Shown: positions 13,671 to 19,802 of the stretch, piece after piece
How the letters are laid out: each line of letters starts with the position of its first letter
How positions within the stretch are numbered: position 1 is the first letter of the stretch
Source of the DNA: Chitinophagaceae bacterium
Lineage (GTDB): Bacteria > Bacteroidota > Bacteroidia > Chitinophagales > Chitinophagaceae
Length of the DNA stretch: 19,802 bases
Direction of reading: 5' to 3'
NCBI GenBank assembly: GCA_021151685.1
Contig: JAGKWS010000079.1
Span: forward strand, 1 to 19,802
Notes under the pieces: generated by a model
Database searches by the model: none
Told to the model about the DNA's origin: nothing
Seen by the model: only the letters and a program-made list of their open reading frames with translations
Position numbers and translations under genes: made by a program

Positions 13671-14597
13671 ATGCCATATCAAAATAGTTATACAATGCCA
13701 CCATCCCTGGCACCGGGCGCGGTGGTGGGTATCACCTGCCCATCGGGCTATGTGGCTGCCAGCCGGGTGGCCCATGCCATTACGGTGCTACAGCAGTGGG
13801 GCTACCGCGTACAGGTGGGCAAAACAGTGGGCAACGAGCACCATTATTTTGCCGGCACCGATGCCGACCGCCTTGCCGACCTGCAAGCCATGCTGGACGA
13901 CCCCTCTATAGATGCCATACTGATGGGGCGGGGTGGCTATGGCATGAGCCGCATTATAGACCAGCTCGATTTTACTGCCTTTCTGCAACGGCCCAAGTGG
14001 GTCTGTGGCTTCAGCGATATTACGGTGTTGCACAGCCACCTGCATGCGCAGTATGGCATAGCCACGCTGCATAGCCCTATGTGTGGTGCCTTCAAACCCG
14101 ATACCGAAACTGCCGACTATATACTATCGCTGCAAAAGGCCCTTTGCGGCCATGCCCTGCAATACCCCACTATGCCCCATCCGCTCAACCGTACCGGCCA
14201 TGCGCAGGGCGTACTTACCGGGGGCAATCTGGCCATATTGGCACACCTCACCGGTTCGCAGTCAGAGGTAGATACTACAGGCAAGATTCTATTCATAGAA
14301 GACATCAGCGAGTACCTCTACGCTGCCGACAGGTTACTGATGAACCTGAAACGTGCCGGCAAGCTGCATGGGCTGGCTGGGCTGGTAGTAGGTAGCTTTA
14401 CCGATATGCAAGACACTGAAAGACCCTTTGGCCAAACCATAGAAGAAATAGTGGCCGACAAAGTGTGCGAATACAACTATCCGGTTTGTTTTGGCTTGCA
14501 GGCAGGGCATCAGGAGGTCAATTTTACCCTCACCCTCGGGGCGGTACACCACTTGCAGGTAGGCCCGGCGGGCAGTATGCTCTCGTTGGTACGGTAA
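13671..14597 (+). CDS. LD-carboxypeptidase, peptidase family S66
   Basis: A 308-residue protein of the MEROPS S66 family, which removes the terminal D-alanine from muropeptide tetrapeptides in murein recycling. Hallmarks: PGAVVGITCPSG at 15-26, GRGGYG at 86-91, the nucleophile Ser115 in GFSDIT, Glu210 in FIEDISE and His280 in GLQAGHQEVN; the whole catalytic triad is present. There is no signal peptide, consistent with a cytoplasmic recycling enzyme. Length is usual for the family. The ATG at 13671 is used; an in-frame ATG at 13695 would remove only eight non-conserved residues and is possible. It follows the small lipoprotein gene by 21 bp, and its stop lies only 2 bp from the stop of the convergent glycosyltransferase gene. 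Confidence 0.93.
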   Translation: MPYQNSYTMPPSLAPGAVVGITCPSGYVAASRVAHAITVLQQWGYRVQVGKTVGNEHHYFAGTDADRLADLQAMLDDPSIDAILMGRGGYGMSRIIDQLDFTAFLQRPKWVCGFSDITVLHSHLHAQYGIATLHSPMCGAFKPDTETADYILSLQKALCGHALQYPTMPHPLNRTGHAQGVLTGGNLAILAHLTGSQSEVDTTGKILFIEDISEYLYAADRLLMNLKRAGKLHGLAGLVVGSFTDMQDTERPFGQTIEEIVADKVCEYNYPVCFGLQAGHQEVNFTLTLGAVHHLQVGPAGSMLSLVR

Positions 14598-14599
14598 CC

Positions 14600-16102
14600 C
14601 TACCGCAGTCGGTATAGCGTGTAGCCCGGTGCTATTACGGTACTATCTACCGGGTGTTGGTAGCCATTCAGGTATTGGTGGTAGTAGTCTTCTACCACGC
14701 CCCATGCCACCAGCAGGTACTGCGCCTGCATCTGGTCAAATATCTCTTTGTTGCGCTCCATAGGGTGCTGCCAGGCATGTATCACACTGCGCCTGCCTGT
14801 GTACAGCGATAGCAGCCTTGGCCGCGCACACACCACCAGTGCACTATCGGGCACATGCTGGCGCAGGTAGGTAAATGCCTGCCAGTCGCGGTTTTCGGGC
14901 ACATAGTTTACCGGTGGTTGGGTGGTGTCGCGCAGGTACTTCATACCCGCCACAAGGCAAAACAGGGTTATAGCCAGCCCCGCATAGCGCAGGCGTAGGG
15001 TGGTTACTGCCGGTATTACCAGCCGCAATGCACGGTAGCAGTACAGGTACACAAGGGGTATGGCGGGCAGGAAATACCGCTCATCGTGTATGGGGTAGTA
15101 CAGCATCAGGCCGCACATCAGCACAAAAAATACATCGGCATAGGTAATGCGTTGCCGCACACTCACCGCAAAACCCATGGCCGTCAGTACCAATCCGGCA
15201 CTCTCCATCATGGTTACCATGGCGGTACGTATGCTGTTATCGGTATCGTAGTGAAAGAAGCTTTTTACCGTAGCCACAAAAAAGTTCACATTGTCGCGCA
15301 CAATGGTCACTACCCCCTTGGCCAGCGTATCTTTCAGAAAGGACACATAAAACCCCGATGCTGAATCGGGACTATGAAACACGGTTTTGCCCAGCAGCCA
15401 CAGCAGTACAAAACCGCCACCAGCCGCCAATAGTGGTAATGTTTGCACCGCTTTTTGTTGCGTCCTTTCTTTGCCCCATCGTTGGTACAGCAGGTCAGCC
15501 ACCCATATTATAGGCTCGGCCATTAGCAGCAGCACCGCCTGTGTGCGGGTGAGTGTAGCCATAGCACCCAGCAGAGCCAGCAACACGGCACTGCCAATGG
15601 TGTGCCGTGGACGTTGCCGTACTATCAGGTAGCTCATCACAAACAGCAGGCAGGTAGTGTCGGCTACAATGGCTTGTTTAATGCCTATCATTACCCCGGC
15701 ATAAGATATAAGTACCGCTATGCAGGCCGCAGCCAGTGGAGCCATGTGCCGGCGCAGGTACACAAAAAAAGCCAGCATCAGCAGTACGGCCACCACCGTA
15801 TTGAACACGCATAGCGGATATATATCTATACCCCATACCGCCACTACCGGTGCCAGCAAAAGCGGGTAGCCCGGCGGGTAGTGGGGCGGCGAGTAGCAGT
15901 TGTTGAATTCGTTGAAGACATAAGATGTCTGGTAGAATGGCCGCCCCTCTGCTATATTACGGGCCTCTTGTATATACAGGGCATAGTCATCGCCCCCGGC
16001 CGAGTGGGTATGATGCACATTGAGGAAAAACAACGGCACCGACAACAACAAAAGTGCCAGCACCAGCCAGCGGTCTTTTTGTAATAGTGTCGTTATTGCC
16101 AT
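14600..16102 (-). CDS. GT-C fold membrane glycosyltransferase (GT39/ArnT-like)
   Basis: A 500-residue polytopic membrane protein with about ten or more hydrophobic segments spread to about residue 400 and a soluble C-terminal part of about 100 residues. The first extracytoplasmic loop has G-G-D-D at 36-39 followed by YALYIQEARNIAEGRPFY and YSPPHYPPGYPLLLAP, typical of GT-C enzymes of the PMT/ArnT type that use a polyprenyl-phosphate-linked sugar; the acidic pair is the expected catalytic or metal site. YYPIHDERYFLPAIPLVYLY near 341-360 also fits this fold. The acceptor is unknown; lipid A, surface glycan or protein are possible. It lies 69 bp after the O-antigen-ligase-like gene on the same strand, so the two probably form an operon for surface glycan modification. 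Confidence 0.85.
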   Translation of the reverse strand: MAITTLLQKDRWLVLALLLLSVPLFFLNVHHTHSAGGDDYALYIQEARNIAEGRPFYQTSYVFNEFNNCYSPPHYPPGYPLLLAPVVAVWGIDIYPLCVFNTVVAVLLMLAFFVYLRRHMAPLAAACIAVLISYAGVMIGIKQAIVADTTCLLFVMSYLIVRQRPRHTIGSAVLLALLGAMATLTRTQAVLLLMAEPIIWVADLLYQRWGKERTQQKAVQTLPLLAAGGGFVLLWLLGKTVFHSPDSASGFYVSFLKDTLAKGVVTIVRDNVNFFVATVKSFFHYDTDNSIRTAMVTMMESAGLVLTAMGFAVSVRQRITYADVFFVLMCGLMLYYPIHDERYFLPAIPLVYLYCYRALRLVIPAVTTLRLRYAGLAITLFCLVAGMKYLRDTTQPPVNYVPENRDWQAFTYLRQHVPDSALVVCARPRLLSLYTGRRSVIHAWQHPMERNKEIFDQMQAQYLLVAWGVVEDYYHQYLNGYQHPVDSTVIAPGYTLYRLR

Positions 16103-16171
16103 ATATCCGTCGTGTGTTGATGCTGGTGGTGCAGCCCATACAGGCCGCTATAAGGTGCTAAGATAGCTGAA

Positions 16172-17401
16172 TTATTGGTGGTCATCGGCCGGTAGTGCCG
16201 GCCGGTTGAATGGCTGGCGCACCTCGCGCAGGTGCAGCAGCAGGAAGAACAGGTACACAAACACCCCAAACTGTATCTCCAATCCCGGTTCTATCATCAG
16301 TTGCACAAACAGTATCAGCCATACGGCAAAGAAGAAAAAGCTTTGCCGGTTGCGCCGCAGCCATGCCAGTGGCCAGAAAACCCATATGGCAAAGAGCAGG
16401 GCCGTACCCATGCCACATGCCAATGCCACTACCAGAAACATATTGTGCGGCACCAGCCGGCCATGTTCTTCTATAGTAGGGTAGCGGGAGGCATAGAGCT
16501 TGTTCATTTCCAGCCGCATATCTCCGGCCCCTACGCCCGTCAGCGGGTGTTGGCGTATCAGGTCGGTAGCAAGCTCGTACGATACCAGCCTTGCCACATC
16601 GCCCAGATTGTTGGTACTGTGGCCGTGGGTATACATGTATATGGTAAAGCCTATATAGTTGGCCCGCTCGCGCAGGGTGGGTATGGCCCTTACAGCTACC
16701 ATACCAGCCAGTGGCAGGGCTATCAGCACCACCAATCCTATCAGTTTACGGCGGCCTATGGTCAGGTATATGGCCCACATACCCAAAAACAGGTACAGAC
16801 TCACCAGCCCGCTTTTAGCGGCCAGTATGTGCAGGTACACTACTATAATGCCTATGCATATGCCCGTAAACACCCGCACCTTGTGCGTGAGTTGTGGCCA
16901 TGCATAGATGCACCATACCAATGCCAGTGCGGTAGCAGTGCTGCTGCGTATATAGTCTTTCTTGGGCAGGGTGGGCAACATGTGCGATACTTTATACTCC
17001 GCAATGTAGAACTGTGGATCGCTCAGAAATTTGCCCATCGTATAGCCCGCCGCCATTACCAGCATACCTGCTACCGCTGCGGTAAATATTTGCAGGTGCC
17101 GCTGGCTAAAGGGTGGTGCCCATGCAAAGGCTATGGGCATCAGCAGAAAGGGTAGCTTCACCTGTACGTGGTTGTTCCACTCGTCTATGTCGGTACTCCA
17201 CAGGCCCGATAGGGCATACATGCCCACCCATGCCAGCCCCAGCAGCCACCATTTTTGTTGCAGCCACTGCCGTACAGGCACATGGCGCAGGGCGTTTATG
17301 CCAAACAGGAACATGAAAATGGACAGTCCCGCCCGCGAAACAAGGAAGCTCGCAAACATCCCCAGTATACATATCAGGGAAACGTTGGCTTTCTCGAACA
17401 T
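16172..17401 (-). CDS. O-antigen ligase / polymerase (Wzy_C) family membrane protein
   Basis: A 409-residue protein with about ten membrane segments and the Wzy_C-type periplasmic loop: QHPLTGVGAGDM, then VPHNMFLVVALACG, and a C-terminal charged tail. This family covers O-antigen ligases (WaaL) and Wzy polymerases, which move lipid-linked glycan onto lipid A core or extend it; sequence alone does not tell which. The frame is open upstream to an ATG at 17467, but that would add 22 residues of non-conserved sequence lying over the divergent meaB promoter. ATG 17401 (MFEKANVS) is therefore preferred. It is likely the first gene of a two-gene unit with the GT-C transferase. Confidence 0.85.
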   Translation of the reverse strand: MFEKANVSLICILGMFASFLVSRAGLSIFMFLFGINALRHVPVRQWLQQKWWLLGLAWVGMYALSGLWSTDIDEWNNHVQVKLPFLLMPIAFAWAPPFSQRHLQIFTAAVAGMLVMAAGYTMGKFLSDPQFYIAEYKVSHMLPTLPKKDYIRSSTATALALVWCIYAWPQLTHKVRVFTGICIGIIVVYLHILAAKSGLVSLYLFLGMWAIYLTIGRRKLIGLVVLIALPLAGMVAVRAIPTLRERANYIGFTIYMYTHGHSTNNLGDVARLVSYELATDLIRQHPLTGVGAGDMRLEMNKLYASRYPTIEEHGRLVPHNMFLVVALACGMGTALLFAIWVFWPLAWLRRNRQSFFFFAVWLILFVQLMIEPGLEIQFGVFVYLFFLLLHLREVRQPFNRPALPADDHQ

Positions 17402-17418
17402 TTTATGATGTAACAGGT

Positions 17419-17426
17419 TACTTTTG
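17419..17426 (+). promoter_or_regulatory. Candidate -7 promoter box for meaB
   Basis: The plus strand reads TACTTTTG, a perfect TAnnTTTG, 47 nt before the GTG start of meaB. It lies just upstream of the ligase start on the other strand, so the two divergent promoters overlap within about 70 bp. Confidence 0.4.
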
Positions 17427-17473
17427 CCCACAGTTTGGATATTGTTTAACAAAACGCACAAAATCAAAATTTA

Positions 17474-18385
17474 GTGCAAGCCGACATCAAAACACTGCAT
17501 CAGCAAATAAGGGAGGGCAATTTCAGAGCCATAGCCCGTGGCATTACCATTGTAGAGAACGGGCTGGAGGGGCATCAGGAACTGCTGCTCGCCCTGTCCG
17601 ATCGGCGTGGCGCACGGGTGGTAGGCATTACCGGCCCCCCCGGTGCGGGCAAAAGTACACTGGTAAATGCGCTTCTGAGCCACTGGCTGGCAGAAAATAA
17701 AAAGATTGCAGTTATTGCTGTAGATCCTTCATCGCCATTCAATTATGGTGCTCTTCTGGGCGATCGCATACGCATGAGCGAGTATTATACCAACCCCAAT
17801 ATCTTCATCCGCTCGCTGGCTACCCGTGGTGCATTGGGTGGGCTCAATGCACGCATCATAGAAATAACCGATGTGGTAAAGGAAGCCCCGTTCGACTATG
17901 TGCTGGTAGAAACCGTAGGGGTAGGGCAGAGCGAGGTAGAGATAGCCGGGCTGGCCGACTGTACCGTGGTAACACTGGTACCCGAGGCCGGCGATGAGGT
18001 GCAAACCCTGAAGGCGGGCATCATGGAGATAGCCAACATATTTGTAGTAAACAAAGCCGACCGCGACGGGGCCGAGGGCTTGTACCGCAACCTGCGCATA
18101 CTGGCCCACGAGCGTGCCGATGGTGGCGCGGAAACCCCGGTGGTAAAAACCGTAGCTACCGATGGGGTGGGGCTGCCCGAGCTGGCCGATACCATTACCG
18201 GCTATTTGGCGGCACAGCAATCGCTACCCGAAAAACGCCTGCACCTGCTGGTAGAAAAATGCTGGCAGTTGGTACAGGCAAGGCGCATGAGCGATATACG
18301 CATGACGGCCATGGCTGCCGAGCTAAAGACCGCCATGTTGCAGCCCGGTTTCAACTTGTACGCATTTGCCACCCGCTATTTCTAA
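17474..18385 (+). CDS. meaB: MeaB/ArgK family GTPase, methylmalonyl-CoA mutase chaperone
   Basis: A 303-residue G3E-type GTPase. Walker A GPPGAGKS is at 54-61, the switch region DPSSPFNYGALLGDRIRM at 84-101, the G3-like VETVGVGQSE at 145-154 and NKAD at 193-196. DPSS, SLATRGALGGLN and ETVGVGQSE are hallmarks of MeaB/ArgK, which guards adenosylcobalamin loading of methylmalonyl-CoA mutase. No mutase gene is in the window, so the partner would be encoded elsewhere. The start is GTG at 17474: an in-frame TAA at 17447 lies upstream, no ATG lies between, and the first helix begins normally after it. Length is slightly below the usual 310-330 residues. Cytoplasmic; divergent from the ligase gene. 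Confidence 0.93.
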   Translation: MQADIKTLHQQIREGNFRAIARGITIVENGLEGHQELLLALSDRRGARVVGITGPPGAGKSTLVNALLSHWLAENKKIAVIAVDPSSPFNYGALLGDRIRMSEYYTNPNIFIRSLATRGALGGLNARIIEITDVVKEAPFDYVLVETVGVGQSEVEIAGLADCTVVTLVPEAGDEVQTLKAGIMEIANIFVVNKADRDGAEGLYRNLRILAHERADGGAETPVVKTVATDGVGLPELADTITGYLAAQQSLPEKRLHLLVEKCWQLVQARRMSDIRMTAMAAELKTAMLQPGFNLYAFATRYF

Positions 18386-18406
18386 AGTAATAAATGAACC
18401 ATATAC

Positions 18407-18459
18407 ACGTTAACAGTGCAATGACTTGTGCGGTGCGGCCCTTTGGCTTTTGCTAACGT
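18407..18459 (+). other. Inverted repeat in the leader region of the WecA-like gene
   Basis: ACGTTA (18407-18412) and GCAA (18418-18421) can pair with TTGC (18450-18453) and TAACGT (18454-18459), leaving a 5-nt bulge and a GC-rich 28-nt loop. It lies in the 113-bp gap between meaB and the WecA-like gene, about 40 nt before the latter's ATG. There is no T tract. It could be a leader structure or chance. Confidence 0.25.
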
Positions 18460-18498
18460 ATCATTTTATCTGTCCACACATTTAGTAGTATCAGTTAC

Positions 18499-19545
18499 AT
18501 GCCGCAAAACATTCCATTATGGGTACAGTATACCGGGGCCGTCTTGGTGGCACTGGTCATCAGTATGTATGCGGTAAAGAAAATTATCTTCATCACCCGC
18601 ACCCGTCAGTTGTTCGATGTGCCCGATAATGTGCGCAAGATACATGGCGCACAAATACCCAGCTTGGGCGGCATAGGCATCTTTACGGGCTATGTCATTA
18701 CCTCGGCCTTTTTTATGCCGCCAGAATGGTACTATGTCATAGCAGCATCGGTCATTCTGTTTTTTACCGGCATTTACGACGATATCATGAACATGCGCCC
18801 ATCGCGCAAGTTGGCCGCTCAATTGCTGGCATCGGCCATAGCGGTGGTGTTTGCCGGTGGGCGACTGGAGTTTTTGCCCATATGGGGCACCATCCCCGAT
18901 TCCATTATTACCATCTTGCTCGGTGCCTTCTTTATCAATGTGTTCAACTTTATAGATGGCATAGACGGGCTGGCCTGTACGCTGGCAGTGTTCTATCTGG
19001 GGGCTTTGTCGGCATTATTCATCGCACAGGGCAATGCACCACTGGCCTGTATTTGCTTCAGTTTGGCAGGGGCTACACTGGGCCTTTTATACTACAATTG
19101 GTCGCCCGCCCGCATTTACATGGGCGATACCGGCTCTATGATACTCGGGTTCACCATTTTCGTTTTGTCGGTATGGGGCATTAATGCTGGTTGGGGCAAT
19201 GTAGCTGCCGGGCTTTCTATAGCCGATGCAAGCTGGCTTGTATTGTCGCTGGTGTCTGTGCCCTTGTTCGATGCATTCCGGGTGTTTGTGATGCGCGCCA
19301 TGAGCGGTGTATCTCCCCTGCGTGCCGACAGGCGGCACCTGCATTACTATCTGGTAGATGCAGGTATGCCCCATAGCCGTGCCGTAATGGTCATTGCCGG
19401 TACCAATTTGGTGGTATTGATATTGGCCTTCTTCCTGCTGCATACCCATTTTCTGCTACTGCTGGCCAATCTGGTAGTGCTGCCGGCAGTGGTGTCTTAT
19501 GTAGCGGCATCTCGTATGCGTAAGCAGATGGCTCAGAAGATATAG
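18499..19545 (+). CDS. WecA/MraY-type undecaprenyl-phosphate glycosyl-1-phosphate transferase
   Basis: A 348-residue polytopic membrane protein (about ten segments) of the PNPT family, which attaches a sugar-1-phosphate from a UDP-sugar to undecaprenyl phosphate and starts a surface glycan. Motifs: KIHGAQIPSLGG at 47-58, the acidic pair D94-D95 in GIYDDI, NFIDGIDGL at 150-158, MGDTGS at 208-213 and the cytoplasmic RADRRHLHYYLVDAGM at 275-290 that resembles the WecA HIHH-type loop. The R-R-H-L-H pattern and length favour a WecA-like enzyme over MraY proper; no mur genes are nearby. It probably feeds the same glycan pathway as the ligase and GT-C genes on the other side of meaB. Its 3' end overlaps the stop of the convergent outer-membrane protein gene by 13 bp. 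Confidence 0.93.
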   Translation: MPQNIPLWVQYTGAVLVALVISMYAVKKIIFITRTRQLFDVPDNVRKIHGAQIPSLGGIGIFTGYVITSAFFMPPEWYYVIAASVILFFTGIYDDIMNMRPSRKLAAQLLASAIAVVFAGGRLEFLPIWGTIPDSIITILLGAFFINVFNFIDGIDGLACTLAVFYLGALSALFIAQGNAPLACICFSLAGATLGLLYYNWSPARIYMGDTGSMILGFTIFVLSVWGINAGWGNVAAGLSIADASWLVLSLVSVPLFDAFRVFVMRAMSGVSPLRADRRHLHYYLVDAGMPHSRAVMVIAGTNLVVLILAFFLLHTHFLLLLANLVVLPAVVSYVAASRMRKQMAQKI

Positions 19546-19802
19546 GTCAAAAAAACACTCACCACATTGTTGCGCTGCCCACGGCCCATGTTGTACCGCT
19601 CTGGTACACGTTCGGCAGACCTTATATTGATGGCCGAATACTGAAACCGCAGACTGGCTACCAGATTTTTGTTCAGAAACCTATACCCGCCCAATAGTGT
19701 ACTAATGTCCGTTGTGTTGAATCTATTAATCTCAGGGTCTATTACCACCGGCGACCATGAATAGCCCCACTCGTTAGATGATATGAGCCGGCTGTAGCTT
19801 AT
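19533..19802 (-). CDS. C-terminal end of an outer-membrane beta-barrel protein (5' part beyond the window)
   Basis: The minus-strand frame is open from the right edge for 89 codons down to a TGA at 19533-19535. It shows alternating hydrophobic strands (STLLGGYRFL, LVASLRFQYSAI, VVSVFLTYIF) and a terminal phenylalanine, the usual signal for outer-membrane insertion by the BAM complex. A GTG at 19748 is inside the frame, but the coding pattern (ISYSRLISSNEWGYSWSP) clearly continues upstream of it, so the gene starts outside the window. It may be a PorT-like or general porin-type protein; the piece is too short to say. The stop codons of this gene and the WecA-like gene overlap by 13 bp. Confidence 0.7.
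   Translation of the reverse strand: MSYSRLISSNEWGYSWSPVVIDPEINRFNTTDISTLLGGYRFLNKNLVASLRFQYSAINIRSAERVPERYNMGRGQRNNVVSVFLTYIF

Noticed and set aside
14592..14605. CGGTA/TACCG inverted repeat at the junction of two convergent stops as a bidirectional terminator
   Set aside because: The stem is only 5 bp with a 4-nt loop and no T tract on either strand.
17402..17467. Upstream ATG for the O-antigen-ligase-like gene
   Set aside because: It adds 22 non-conserved residues covering the divergent meaB promoter; the internal ATG 17401 gives a normal membrane-protein start.

Overview
The window looks like chromosomal DNA from a Bacteroidota bacterium, most likely Chitinophagaceae-like. The evidence is a type IX secretion (T9SS) C-terminal sorting domain, an SBBP-repeat surface protein, a Bacteroidota-type short PspC protein and AsmA protein, perfect Bacteroidota -7 boxes (TAnnTTTG) before several starts, and no Shine-Dalgarno sequences. 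GC is moderate and ATA is used freely for Ile. It is coding-dense, with no tRNA, rRNA, CRISPR array, transposase or phage gene visible. The placement rests on recognised families, not on a database search.

Left part (1-6212, all minus strand): the 5' part of a large secreted seven-repeat SBBP beta-propeller protein that runs off the left edge, a 309-bp intergenic stretch, a GNAT acetyltransferase, and uvrA (nucleotide excision repair). Centre (6333-11054, plus strand): a small FUSC-like membrane protein divergent from uvrA, a large AsmA-family envelope protein, a short PspC-domain protein and an exported zinc enzyme of the phospholipase C / S1-P1 nuclease superfamily. The start codon of that enzyme lies inside a perfect 13-bp inverted repeat followed by T8.

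Right part: a stand-alone Uma2-family protein (minus); an NHL-repeat T9SS cargo (minus) whose sorting domain is cut off by an apparent 1-nt frameshift in a G5 run; a small Cys-rich lipoprotein and an LD-carboxypeptidase (plus, probable operon); a GT-C membrane glycosyltransferase and an O-antigen-ligase-like protein (minus); the MeaB/ArgK GTPase (plus); a WecA/MraY-type glycosyl-1-phosphate transferase (plus); and the C-terminal end of an outer-membrane beta-barrel protein entering from the right edge (minus).

Functionally the region mixes housekeeping (UvrA, MeaB) with cell-envelope work: muropeptide trimming (LD-carboxypeptidase), surface-glycan initiation, sugar transfer and polymerisation or ligation (WecA-like, GT-C, ligase), envelope homeostasis (AsmA, PspC, FUSC) and T9SS-type surface proteins. 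I see no defence island, mobile element or clearly new multi-gene system. The most interesting signals are the hairpin over the zinc enzyme's start codon, the frameshift that detaches a T9SS sorting domain, a degenerate CACAAAG-type repeat, and a UvrA lacking one zinc-binding cysteine pair.
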